A stretch of 23,695 bases of DNA from Patescibacteria group bacterium (GCA_018968865.1 JAGWZP010000010.1:1-23695), one strand, 5' to 3'. Counted from the stretch's first letter, positions 13,061 through 19,911 are shown. Notes: a model not told the origin generated them from the letters alone. A program made the numbers and translations.

Positions 13061-14329
13061 ATGCTCGACATACATTTCATTCGGGAAAATGCCGCTATCA
13101 TCAAGGCGGGCGCGGCGAAAAAGAAAATCGAGGTTGATATCGACCGGCTCATCGCGGTGGATGACGAGCGCAAACAGATCCGGCAAGAGCTTGACATGAA
13201 GCGCGCGGAGCAGAACCGCCGGAGCAACGAGATCCAGATTACGCAGGGCAAGGAGCGCGAGAAAATCATCGAACAGATGCAGCACCTCAAGGCCGGCATG
13301 GCCGAAGCCGAAGAGCGGTTGAAAGAGGTGATGGTCGAGTGGCAGAAGCTGATGCTCACCGTTCCGAACATTCCGGATATGTCCGTGCCCGATGGCAAAA
13401 GCGATGCCGATAATCTCGAAGTGAAGACGTGGGGCACGCCGACGGAATTTTCATTCGCACCGAAGGGTCATGTCGAGCTCATGACGGCGCTCGACATGGT
13501 CGACTTCGAGCGAGGCGCGAAGGTCGCCGGCTTCCGCGGCTATTTCCTCAAAGGCGACGGCGTGCTTCTTGCGAACGCAGTGTGGCAGTTGGCGCTCAAG
13601 CATTTCGGCGCGAAAGGCATGACGCTCATGAGCGTGCCAAGCCTCGTGCGCCGCGAACCATTTTTAGGCACCGGCTATGTGCCGCAGGGCGAAGAGGACC
13701 TCTACAAGACGCAAGACGGCGAATACCTCGCGGGCACGGGCGAAGTGGCGACGATGGGGTACTACATGAACGAGACGCTCGACATGAATGCGTTCCCGCT
13801 GAAGTTCCTTGCCTTCTCGCCCTGCTTCCGCAGAGAGGCGGGTGCGCACGGCAAGGACGTGCGCGGCCTCATCCGCGTGCACGAATTCTTCAAATGGGAA
13901 CAAGTCATTCTCTGCAAAGCGGAGCACGATGAATCGGTCCGCCTGCACGAATGGCTCAATCGCAACACCGAGGAGTTCATCGAGCTTTTGCATATTCCGT
14001 ACCACACGGTCGCGAATTGCGGCGGCGACCTCGGCCTCGGGCAAGTCAAGAAATATGACATCGAGCTTTGGGTGCCGGGAGAAAATACATACCGGGAGAT
14101 AAGCTCGGCCTCCTATTTCCACGATTTCCAGACGCGCCGACTCAATATCCGCTACCGTGATGCGGAAGGGAATATGCGCTTTCCGCACTCCTTAAACTCG
14201 ACCGCCATTCCGACGCCGCGCATCCTCGTCTCCATCATTGAGAACTACCAGCAAGCCGACGGTACGATTAAAGTGCCTGAAGCTTTGGTGCCGTATGTCG
14301 GTAAGACTGTCTTCGGCGCCGCACAGTAG
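13061..14329 (+). CDS. serS: Seryl-tRNA synthetase
   Basis: 422 residues. It charges tRNA-Ser. The N-terminal coiled-coil arm (about residues 25-105; KQIRQELDMKRAEQNRRSNE) reads the tRNA. The class II core follows: motif 2 is SPCFRREAGAHGKDVRGLIR, then HEFFKWEQ. ELWVPGENTYREISSAS and DFQTRRLNIRYRD form the serine/ATP site. Motif 3 is unusual: FPHSLNSTAIPTPRILVSII replaces the common TLNGSGLAVGRTLVAILEN type but keeps the final Arg. The start at 13061 gives the classic MLDIHFIREN and follows TATACT by 9 nt. The ftsQ-like gene begins inside its last 35 nt. Confidence 0.95.
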   Translation: MLDIHFIRENAAIIKAGAAKKKIEVDIDRLIAVDDERKQIRQELDMKRAEQNRRSNEIQITQGKEREKIIEQMQHLKAGMAEAEERLKEVMVEWQKLMLTVPNIPDMSVPDGKSDADNLEVKTWGTPTEFSFAPKGHVELMTALDMVDFERGAKVAGFRGYFLKGDGVLLANAVWQLALKHFGAKGMTLMSVPSLVRREPFLGTGYVPQGEEDLYKTQDGEYLAGTGEVATMGYYMNETLDMNAFPLKFLAFSPCFRREAGAHGKDVRGLIRVHEFFKWEQVILCKAEHDESVRLHEWLNRNTEEFIELLHIPYHTVANCGGDLGLGQVKKYDIELWVPGENTYREISSASYFHDFQTRRLNIRYRDAEGNMRFPHSLNSTAIPTPRILVSIIENYQQADGTIKVPEALVPYVGKTVFGAAQ

Positions 14330-15125
14330 CGAGCGCCTCGCCGCGCGCCGCCGCCTGCGGCGGCGGCGCATCTTCGTTGCACTTTTCATTCTCCTCCTCA
14401 TCCTGTGCGCTGGCGCGGTATACGAACTTCGGCAGAACGCGCTGCGCATCAGCCATGTGCAAATATATGGCGCGGACCAGTCGTTCGCGGATATCGCGAC
14501 TGCGGCAATGCGGGGATACTACGTCGGCCTTATTCCGCGCGATTCCATATTCTTTTTTCCGGCGGGCAGCATCCGCGCGGACATCATCAATGCGCATCCG
14601 GATATCGCCGCCGTTTCCATCTTCCGCAACGGTCTGACCGGCCTTTCCATCAAGGTGAACGACCGCGTTCCCATCGCATGGTGGTGCGGGGCTCCTCCTG
14701 TTTTGCCGGACGGCCTCGCTTCCAGTACGCCATCCGACAGTTGTTACCTCTTTGATGCGAGCGGTTTCGTGTATGCAACAAGCAGCCTCGCCCAGCCCGT
14801 GAATGCCTTTATTTTGTATGAATCTCCCGCGAACGGAAATCCTATCGGCTCCACGCTCCCGAACGCGCAAAAACTTCCCGCCGCGTTTGACTTCGCGCGG
14901 GAGCTCGACACTTTCGGTTCGCCGATATCGGCAATCGTTGTCCGCGCGGATGAAGTGGATGATTACTTCCAAAGCGGCACGCGCGTGACCTACGTGCTCG
15001 GCAACGAGCAAAACGCCTTCACCGCGCTTGTTTCCGCGCGCGGCAATCTCAATCTCGCCGACGGTTCTCTTGACTATGTCGACCTGCGCTTTGACGGAAA
15101 GGTATATCTAAAGAGGAAGAAGTGA
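14295..15125 (+). CDS. FtsQ/DivIB-like cell division protein (POTRA domain)
   Basis: 276 residues. A very basic cytoplasmic tail (ERLAARRRLRRRRIF) precedes one membrane helix (VALFILLLILCAGAVYEL). An extracytoplasmic POTRA-like domain follows: ISHVQIYGADQSF, GYYVGLIPRDSIFFF, IINAHPDIAAVSIFRN, LSIKVNDRVPIAWW. This is the FtsQ/DivIB layout, a bitopic protein linking septal peptidoglycan synthases with the divisome. A beta-rich C-terminal domain ends in DGSLDYVDLRFDGKVYLKRK, like FtsQ. The start at 14295 overlaps serS by 35 nt. An 11-bp GC-only hairpin lies in the codons for the Arg-rich tail. Confidence 0.8.
   Translation: MSVRLSSAPHSSERLAARRRLRRRRIFVALFILLLILCAGAVYELRQNALRISHVQIYGADQSFADIATAAMRGYYVGLIPRDSIFFFPAGSIRADIINAHPDIAAVSIFRNGLTGLSIKVNDRVPIAWWCGAPPVLPDGLASSTPSDSCYLFDASGFVYATSSLAQPVNAFILYESPANGNPIGSTLPNAQKLPAAFDFARELDTFGSPISAIVVRADEVDDYFQSGTRVTYVLGNEQNAFTALVSARGNLNLADGSLDYVDLRFDGKVYLKRKK
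14345..14369 (+). other. Very stable GC-only hairpin in the 5' part of the ftsQ-like gene
   Basis: Eleven perfect G-C pairs (14345-14355 with 14359-14369) around the loop TGC, 16 nt after the serS stop. There is no T run, so it is not a standard terminator. It encodes the Arg-rich tail and could slow ribosomes or protect mRNA ends. Confidence 0.6.
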
Positions 15126-15137
15126 TACCGTTCGGAT

Positions 15138-16115
15138 ATGTCCTTCTGGAATGCGTTATCAAGGCCTTTTTTCGCCATGGCGCCGATGGCGGACGTGACC
15201 GATGTCGCCTTCCGCGCGCTGGTCGCCGCGCGCGGCGCGCCGGACGTGTTCTGGACTGAGTTCGTCTCGGCGGACGGTCTCTATCACACGCGCGAAATAC
15301 AGAAGATGAAGGACGTAGAGAATCCGCTCATGCGCGACTTGCTGTTCGATACAAGCGAGCATCCCATTGTCGCCCAAATTTTTTCGTCCAAACCCGAGAT
15401 GATCGCCTATGCGACCAGGCTTGTCGCGGACGTAGGCTTCGACGGCATCGACCTCAATATGGGTTGTCCCGATCGCGCGATTGAGCGCCAGGGGTGCGGC
15501 TCGGCAATGATTAAGAATCCTGCGCTTGCGCGGGAGATCATCCGTGCGGCCAAAGCGGCGAGCGATCTGCCGGTCTCGGTGAAGACGCGCGTGGGTTACA
15601 ACAAGGAGTCGCTCGACGAATGGCTGGCTGCGCTTCTTGAAGAATCGCCCGCCGCCATTACGCTTCATTTGCGCACGCGCAAGGAGATGTCGCTTGTGCC
15701 CGCCGATTGGGAATTGATGAAGAAAGCGGTGGAGATTCGCAATCGCGTGAATCCGCAGGTGCTCCTCATCGGCAACGGCGATGTGCGGGATCTTGAGGAC
15801 GCTCGAATAAAAATCGCGGAGTCAGGATGCGACGGCGCCATGCTCGGCCGCGCGATGTTCGGCAACCCGTGGGTATTTTCCGGACGGAAAAGCGAGGACA
15901 CGCCGCTTGCGGAAAAGCTTACGGCGCTCGTGGAGCTTGCGCACGGATTTGAGAAGATTACGCCGTCGAAGCATTTTGCTATTTTAAAAAAACACATCAA
16001 AGCGTTCGTCACCGGCTTCGACGGCGCCGCCGATCTTCGCGCGCGTCTCATGAGCGCGGAGAATGCAAATGATATCGAAAAAATCGTGGACGGATTCCCA
16101 AACGGCCGTCCCTGA
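15138..16115 (+). CDS. dus: tRNA-dihydrouridine synthase (Dus family)
   Basis: 325 residues, usual length. Flavin enzyme that reduces uridines in the tRNA D-loop. Seen: the FMN-barrel opening FFAMAPMADVTDVAFRALV; DGIDLNMGCPDRAI with the catalytic Cys; LPVSVKTRVGYN with the FMN-phosphate Lys; ITLHLRTRKEM with the conserved His and Arg; VLLIGNGDV; and GAMLGRAMFGNPWVF. The MAPM/NMGCP/GNGD pattern is DusB-like, though the subfamily is not certain. It starts 12 nt after the ftsQ-like gene. TACCGT and a 6-nt gap precede the ATG, so it may also have its own leaderless promoter. A TTGACA promoter for the next gene begins 3 nt after the stop. Confidence 0.93.
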   Translation: MSFWNALSRPFFAMAPMADVTDVAFRALVAARGAPDVFWTEFVSADGLYHTREIQKMKDVENPLMRDLLFDTSEHPIVAQIFSSKPEMIAYATRLVADVGFDGIDLNMGCPDRAIERQGCGSAMIKNPALAREIIRAAKAASDLPVSVKTRVGYNKESLDEWLAALLEESPAAITLHLRTRKEMSLVPADWELMKKAVEIRNRVNPQVLLIGNGDVRDLEDARIKIAESGCDGAMLGRAMFGNPWVFSGRKSEDTPLAEKLTALVELAHGFEKITPSKHFAILKKHIKAFVTGFDGAADLRARLMSAENANDIEKIVDGFPNGRP

Positions 16116-16117
16116 AC

Positions 16118-16146
16118 TTGACACTGTAGCAATGTCTGAGTACCGT
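16118..16146 (+). promoter_or_regulatory. Promoter of the 55-residue protein gene
   Basis: A perfect TTGACA (16118-16123), 17 bp, then TACCGT (16141-16146). Transcription would start near 16153, leaving a leader of about 25 nt with a Shine-Dalgarno. Confidence 0.6.
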
Positions 16147-16163
16147 GATGGTGGTCATAGAAC

Positions 16164-16169
16164 GGAGGG
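16164..16169 (+). promoter_or_regulatory. Shine-Dalgarno GGAGGG of the 55-residue protein gene
   Basis: GGAGG lies 8 nt before the ATG at 16177 and fixes that start. Confidence 0.65.
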
Positions 16170-16176
16170 CGTGAAA

Positions 16177-16344
16177 ATGGAAACCGACATGAAGAAAATC
16201 ATCGGGTCAGTGAACGAATTGGACCAGCTCGTCCAGCGGATAGAGAGGAGCAAAAAGCTACCTGCTACGCAGGCGCCGACGGACGCCCGGGAAGGAACCG
16301 GTACCGAACCGACCGAGATCCCCAACGCTCCGACGGAAACCTGA
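16177..16344 (+). CDS. Small hypothetical protein, 55 residues
   Basis: The first half (MKKIIGSVNELDQLVQRIER) is a probable amphipathic helix with a heptad-like spacing of hydrophobic residues. The second half is a Pro/Thr/Glu-rich tail (TGTEPTEIPNAPTET) that is probably disordered. I recognise no family. It has its own TTGACA promoter, a ribosome site, and a terminator 15 nt after the stop, so it is an independent unit between dus and dnaX. These signals make a real gene more likely than its length alone would. Confidence 0.6.
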   Translation: METDMKKIIGSVNELDQLVQRIERSKKLPATQAPTDAREGTGTEPTEIPNAPTET

Positions 16345-16357
16345 CGCGAGCCGTGCA

Positions 16358-16393
16358 CGACGGCCGGCTGGAAATCAGTCGGCCGTTATTTTA
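16358..16393 (+). terminator. Intrinsic terminator after the 55-residue protein gene
   Basis: Arms 16360-16370 and 16376-16386 (ACGGCCGGCTG with CAGTCGGCCGT, 11 bp including one G-U) enclose the loop GAAAT, followed by TATTTTAA. Confidence 0.85.
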
Positions 16394-16405
16394 ATACAAT
16401 TTTGG

Positions 16406-16411
16406 TATACT
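16406..16411 (+). promoter_or_regulatory. -10 box TATACT of dnaX
   Basis: TATACT, then CGTGGCA, then ATG at 16419 (7-nt gap); this also decides against the GTG two codons earlier. It lies about 20 nt after the preceding terminator stem. Confidence 0.6.
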
Positions 16412-16418
16412 CGTGGCA

Positions 16419-17447
16419 ATGGCGCACCAGTCTCTCTATCGGATGTATCGTCCCGCGACCTTCGCGGACGTGGTGGGGCAGGAGCAGGTGACGAAGCCGC
16501 TTGAGGAAGCGGCCAAGTCGGGGAAGATCGGGCACGCGTATCTCTTCGCCGGCTCCCGCGGTTTGGGGAAGACGTCCGTTGCGCGCATCTTCGCGAGCGC
16601 TATCGGCTGTACCGAGAATGACCTCTACGAAGTCGACGCCGCGAGCAACAACAGCGTGGAAGATATTCGCACGCTCACCGAGGGCGTGTACACGCTCCCG
16701 TTCGCCTCGCCCTACAAAGTGTATATTCTGGACGAAGTGCACATGCTCTCCAAAGGCGCCTGGAATGCGTTCCTGAAAACGCTTGAAGAGCCGCCTGCGC
16801 ATGCGGTCTTCATCCTCGCGACGACCGAGCTCGAGAAAGTGCCCGAGACGGTGCAGTCGCGCTGTCAGGTATTCGAGTTCAAGAAGCCGACGCGCGCGGT
16901 GCTCGCCAAGGAAACGGCTCGTATTGCAAAGAAAGAAGGGTATGCGCTCGCGAGCGACGCCGCCGAGCTCATCGCGCTCCTCGGCGACGGTTCGTATCGC
17001 GACGCGCTTTCGGTGTTACAAAAAGTGTTCGCGGGGGCGGGAGGGAAGTCTCTTTCGCGCGAGACGGTAGAAGCAGCGACGGGCGCGCCGAAGCGCGAGC
17101 AGGTGCGTGCGCTCATACACGCGCTCGCCCAGGGCGAGCGCGGGGAAGCGCTCGAAGCCATCGAGAAGGCCGCGAAGTCAGGCGCCGATATGAAACTCTT
17201 CCTCGAGCTCACGCTCGAAGCGCTCCGCGCCACGCTCCTTATCCGCTATGCACCCGAGCTCCGCGAGGCGCTTGAGACCGAGCTCGGCGCGGACGAATTC
17301 TCCGTGCTTGAAAAATTCACAAAAGAGAAGGGCATTACCCACGCGGCCATGCTCGCATTCCTCACCGCCGCCGAACGCATCCGCTACGCGCCCATTCCGG
17401 CGCTCCCTTTGGAACTCGCCGTTCTGGAGCTTTTTAAAGAAGCATGA
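16419..17447 (+). CDS. dnaX: DNA polymerase III clamp-loader subunit DnaX, short form
   Basis: 342 residues. ATPase that loads the beta clamp. Seen: YRMYRPATFADVVGQEQV; Walker A GSRGLGKTSVAR; Walker B VYILDEVHMLS; WNAFLKTLEEPPAHAVFILA with sensor 1; and the Arg-finger motif VQSRCQVFEF. Between Walker A and YEVDAASNNSVEDIR there are only a dozen or so residues with a single Cys. The usual four-Cys zinc module of about 25 residues is missing. The protein ends after the collar domain with no tau-type extension, so it is gamma-like. The metalloprotease gene starts within its stop (ATGA), so the two are translationally coupled. Confidence 0.93.
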   Translation: MAHQSLYRMYRPATFADVVGQEQVTKPLEEAAKSGKIGHAYLFAGSRGLGKTSVARIFASAIGCTENDLYEVDAASNNSVEDIRTLTEGVYTLPFASPYKVYILDEVHMLSKGAWNAFLKTLEEPPAHAVFILATTELEKVPETVQSRCQVFEFKKPTRAVLAKETARIAKKEGYALASDAAELIALLGDGSYRDALSVLQKVFAGAGGKSLSRETVEAATGAPKREQVRALIHALAQGERGEALEAIEKAAKSGADMKLFLELTLEALRATLLIRYAPELREALETELGADEFSVLEKFTKEKGITHAAMLAFLTAAERIRYAPIPALPLELAVLELFKEA

Positions 17448-18244
17448 GAGATGCGGCTTACTGGCTCGTGCTCGTCATCGCCATTGCGGCGGCGGGCGGC
17501 GGCCTCTTCTACCAATACCAGCATACGCGCCCTTGTGCACAGCCGATTCCGTATGCCATCGGCGCGGTTGACGCGCGTTTCGGCATTACGGATTCGGCGC
17601 TTCTCGCAGACGCCAAGGCCACCGCGGCCATCTGGAACAAGGCGGCAGGGAGGGCGGTTCTTGCGTATAACTCAAAAGCGGAATTAAAAATTAACCTGGT
17701 CTACGACACGCGCGAGGCTTCCGCCAAGCTCGGCAGCGGAATCGCCCTCCAGCAAGTTGATTTGGATACCGCGCGCGCCGCGCTGGACGCGCAACAGGCG
17801 CAGTTTGTCGCGGAGCAAGCCGCCTATAACCAAGAAGTGAGCGCGGTGAACGCCCGCGGCGGTGCCACGCCGAGCGAGGCCGCCGCGCTCAACGCGGAAC
17901 GAGCGGCGCTCAATGCTTTTGCAGACACCATCAACAGCGACGCTGCAAGCTACAATGCAAGCGTCGCCGCGCTCAACGACAAAGTAGCGCAGTTCAACCA
18001 GACGGCGGGACACACCTTTGAAGAAGGGCAGTACGTCCGGGATTCCGCAGGGGAACGCATCAACATCTTTGAATTCGTCGGCACCACTCAGCTCGAGCGC
18101 GTCCTCGCGCACGAGTTCGGGCACGCCATCGGCCTCGGCCACGACAGCGACCCCAGATCCATCATGTTCGCGAAGAATGAAAGCGGTAATCTGACCCCGA
18201 CCGCCTCCGACCTCGCCGCGCTCCGCGCCGTCTGCGGGGCGTAA
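17444..18244 (+). CDS. Membrane-anchored metzincin (matrixin-like) metalloprotease with coiled-coil insertion
   Basis: 266 residues. One N-terminal membrane helix (WLVLVIAIAAAGGGLFYQY) puts the enzyme outside the cell membrane. The C-terminal HEFGHAIGLGHDSDPRSIMF is a complete metzincin motif, HExxHxxGxxH followed by the Met-turn. The first half of the fold (AIWNKAAGRAVLAYNS, then ELKINLVYD) is separated from the zinc site by about 90 Ala/Gln/Glu-rich residues (ALDAQQAQFVAEQAAYNQ, AALNAERAALNAF). These probably form a long coiled coil inserted in the catalytic domain. It overlaps dnaX by 4 nt. The substrate is unknown; surface protein processing is plausible. Confidence 0.88.
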   Translation: MRDAAYWLVLVIAIAAAGGGLFYQYQHTRPCAQPIPYAIGAVDARFGITDSALLADAKATAAIWNKAAGRAVLAYNSKAELKINLVYDTREASAKLGSGIALQQVDLDTARAALDAQQAQFVAEQAAYNQEVSAVNARGGATPSEAAALNAERAALNAFADTINSDAASYNASVAALNDKVAQFNQTAGHTFEEGQYVRDSAGERINIFEFVGTTQLERVLAHEFGHAIGLGHDSDPRSIMFAKNESGNLTPTASDLAALRAVCGA

Positions 18245-18267
18245 ACGCTTCAAGAAATATTCACACA

Positions 18268-18306
18268 ACAGGTAGGATGGAGCCCTGGTGCTGATATACT
18301 ACCTGT
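18268..18306 (+). promoter_or_regulatory. Inverted repeat and -10 box before paralogue B
   Basis: ACAGGTAG (18268-18275) and CTACCTGT (18299-18306) are perfect 8-bp inverted arms 23 nt apart. The second arm abuts the ATG and overlaps the -10 TATACT (18295-18300, 6-nt gap). It could be an operator for self-control by the encoded HTH protein. Confidence 0.55.
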
Positions 18307-19029
18307 ATGAAGATTGGAGAGAAACAGAAAGCAATTAAATTACGCAAAGCGGGTAAAACCTATTCGGAAATCCTTGTCGAAGTACCCGTCGCCAAATCAA
18401 CACTTTCCGAGTGGTTTAAATCCGTTGGGCTTGCGACCCCACAAAAACAACGTCTCACCAAGAAACGCAAAGCCGCGGCTCTGCGCGGAGCAGAAGCACG
18501 GCGTCAAACCCGAATTTCAGAAGTAGAAAGGTTAGAGCATGAAGGTCTTACCGATGTTGATAGGATTTCCGCTCGCGAACTCTGGCTTATCGGAATTGTG
18601 TTGTACTGGGCTGAAGGTTCCAAGCAGTATGAGCATTCTCCGAGTACGGGTGTCACTTTCAATAATTCCGATTCCCGGATGATTAATGTCTTCTTGAAAT
18701 GGCTTAAACAAATGGACGTGCCGGCATCAGCAATCGACTTTGAATTGTATGTTCACGAGGCACGAAAATCCGAAGTCTCCGCTTTTAAACGTTGGTGGGC
18801 GAAAGAGCTCAGAATATCCTCAAGTCAGCTCGACAGAGTTTATTTCAAGAAGGGAAATCCGAAAACAAAACGAAGAAACGTTGCTGACTTGTATCACGGT
18901 TTGATAAGGATTAAGGTGAATTCAATCACGGCTCTGAACCGGAGAATTAATGGCTGGGTTCATGGTATCGTTGCTTCATTGGGAGGTCGTCTAATGGTAG
19001 GACGGGAGACTTTGAATCTCTCAATCTAG
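18307..19029 (+). CDS. HTH plus LAGLIDADG-like domain protein, paralogue B (3' end inside tRNA-Gln)
   Basis: 240 residues with the same plan as the protein at 1298. The N-terminal helix-turn-helix is KLRKAGKTYSEILVEVPVAK, then STLSEWF. A basic stretch follows, and then a LAGLIDADG-like unit from about residue 92 (ELWLIGIVLYWAEGSK, then TFNNSDSRMINVFLKWLKQM). FKRWWAKELRISSSQ matches KKFWSGVTGISEQQ in paralogue A. The last 16 codons are the first 50 nt of tRNA-Gln, and the TAG stop lies in its T arm. RNase P cleavage would therefore cut this mRNA before its stop. The tail is probably not functional protein. DNA binding is likely; endonuclease activity is inferred. Confidence 0.75.
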   Translation: MKIGEKQKAIKLRKAGKTYSEILVEVPVAKSTLSEWFKSVGLATPQKQRLTKKRKAAALRGAEARRQTRISEVERLEHEGLTDVDRISARELWLIGIVLYWAEGSKQYEHSPSTGVTFNNSDSRMINVFLKWLKQMDVPASAIDFELYVHEARKSEVSAFKRWWAKELRISSSQLDRVYFKKGNPKTKRRNVADLYHGLIRIKVNSITALNRRINGWVHGIVASLGGRLMVGRETLNLSI

Positions 19030-19053
19030 GTTCGATCCCTAGCCTCCCAGCCA
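18980..19053 (+). tRNA. tRNA-Gln (TTG anticodon)
   Basis: Acceptor TGGGAGG/CCTCCCA, D arm GTCT/GGAC (one G-U pair). The anticodon arm is GGAGA/TCTCT with loop CTTTGAA, giving anticodon TTG (UUG in RNA), which reads CAA/CAG. The T arm is CTAGG/CCTAG with loop TTCGATC. The discriminator is G, and CCA is encoded (19051-19053), unlike the other two tRNAs here. The upstream coding frame runs into it. TATCGT at 18966-18971 could be a separate -10. Confidence 0.95.
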
Positions 19054-19063
19054 GTTTGAAATA

Positions 19064-19121
19064 GGGTCGGATTAACGCAGGACAAAATCCTAACGGCGGT
19101 GTCGAAATACTGAGCCGACCC
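19064..19121 (+). other. tRNA-like or other structured element downstream of tRNA-Gln
   Basis: GGGTCGG (19064-19070) pairs perfectly with CCGACCC (19115-19121). Inside are a hairpin AGGA-CAAAA-TCCT and a T-arm-like CGGTGTCGAAATACTG, and the sequence continues GCC. At 58 nt it is too short for a normal tRNA and lacks a D arm. It may be a decayed tRNA, a structured RNA end, or chance. The 145-nt gap otherwise holds only the promoter of the next gene. Confidence 0.3.
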
Positions 19122-19186
19122 GCCGGACCGATACCGGAATCCGCGCATTGGCGGCGGTGTTGTTTTATATTGTCTTGTGTCTGCGG

Positions 19187-19192
19187 TAGAAT
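19187..19192 (+). promoter_or_regulatory. -10 box TAGAAT of the DUF2268-like gene
   Basis: TAGAAT, then GTCCAA, then ATG at 19199 (6-nt gap, leaderless type). Confidence 0.55.
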
Positions 19193-19198
19193 GTCCAA

Positions 19199-19834
19199 AT
19201 GGCAGTGAACATCCACATTTTAAAAGCGAGCGGCACACTCGAGAAATTTGAAGACGCAATCGTATCCGCATTTGAAGGCGGACTGAGTGAAGTAACGAAT
19301 AAGATTACTTTGCCGTCGGTTGATGTCGTGATTGACGACAACGGAAGCTCTGCAATTCCGGAAACCGGCGTCGGAGGTTTCGCTCCGTCAGCGCACCTTC
19401 TGTATATCCATATCAATCCGGAATTCAAAGATATTGAACAAAGACTGGGTTCTGAAATCAGAAGCACACTGACGCACGAGTTGCATCACTGTGCGTGTTG
19501 GGCCGCACGCGGGTACGGAAAGACGCTTCTCGAGGCGCTCATTTCTGAAGGACTTGCCGACCATTTTGATATTGAGGTAAACGGCGGTGAACCAAAGCTC
19601 TGGAGCGTTGCAATAAGTAGCGTTGAGCTCGCAAGACTGCTGGATAAGGCTAAATCAGAGTTCGGAAATGATTCCTACGACCACGCTGCTTGGTTTTTCG
19701 GATCAAAAGAAAAGGATATCCCCCGATGGGCAGGATATTCTCTCGGGTTTTCCCTCGTTGACGATTACCTTAAGAAAAATAACAAAAAGGCATCTGAATT
19801 AGTGGCGGCGGATGCTTTTTCTTTTGTCGCATAA
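19199..19834 (+). CDS. DUF2268-like putative zinc protease
   Basis: 211 residues without signal peptide, so cytoplasmic. STLTHELHHCACW is a HExxH zinc motif. ALISEGLADHFDIE about 25 residues later supplies the third ligand, as in the DUF2268 (YjaZ-like) predicted Zn-dependent proteases. The N-terminal half has alternating strands (NKITLPSVDVVIDDNG, HLLYIHINPEF), and the C-terminal half includes WAGYSLGFSLVDDYLKK. Substrate and role are unknown. It has its own leaderless-type promoter. Base composition looks more AT-rich than dnaX and topA. A hairpin and a perfect palindrome follow its stop. Confidence 0.82.
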   Translation: MAVNIHILKASGTLEKFEDAIVSAFEGGLSEVTNKITLPSVDVVIDDNGSSAIPETGVGGFAPSAHLLYIHINPEFKDIEQRLGSEIRSTLTHELHHCACWAARGYGKTLLEALISEGLADHFDIEVNGGEPKLWSVAISSVELARLLDKAKSEFGNDSYDHAAWFFGSKEKDIPRWAGYSLGFSLVDDYLKKNNKKASELVAADAFSFVA

Positions 19835-19836
19835 TT

Positions 19837-19865
19837 AAGCCCGTGAAGTGTCACCTTTCGGGCTT
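19837..19865. repeat. Hairpin after the DUF2268-like gene
   Basis: AAGCCCG and CGGGCTT (7 bp) enclose TGAAGTGTCACCTTT. No T run follows, so a terminator is doubtful. It may stabilise the mRNA end. Confidence 0.45.
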
Positions 19866-19881
19866 GAGTCTCCCTGTTGTG

Positions 19882-19906
19882 TTTGGGAAAGTTTAACTTT
19901 CCCAAA
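19882..19906. repeat. Perfect 12-1-12 palindrome before the nucleotidyltransferase-like gene
   Basis: TTTGGGAAAGTT and AACTTTCCCAAA are exact inverted arms around a single T. It covers the expected -35/spacer region of the TACAAT promoter (19912-19917), so it is an operator candidate. The core AAAGTT-n-AACTTT has the same layout as the AAGGTY-n-RACCTT repeats in topA and miaA. Confidence 0.7.
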
Positions 19907-19911
19907 GCTGA

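Noticed and set aside
14345..14369. Terminator between serS and the ftsQ-like gene
   Set aside because: No T run follows, and the hairpin lies inside the coding frame of the next gene.
19837..19865. Intrinsic terminator after the DUF2268-like gene
   Set aside because: The stem is followed by mixed sequence, not a T run, so it is listed only as a hairpin.
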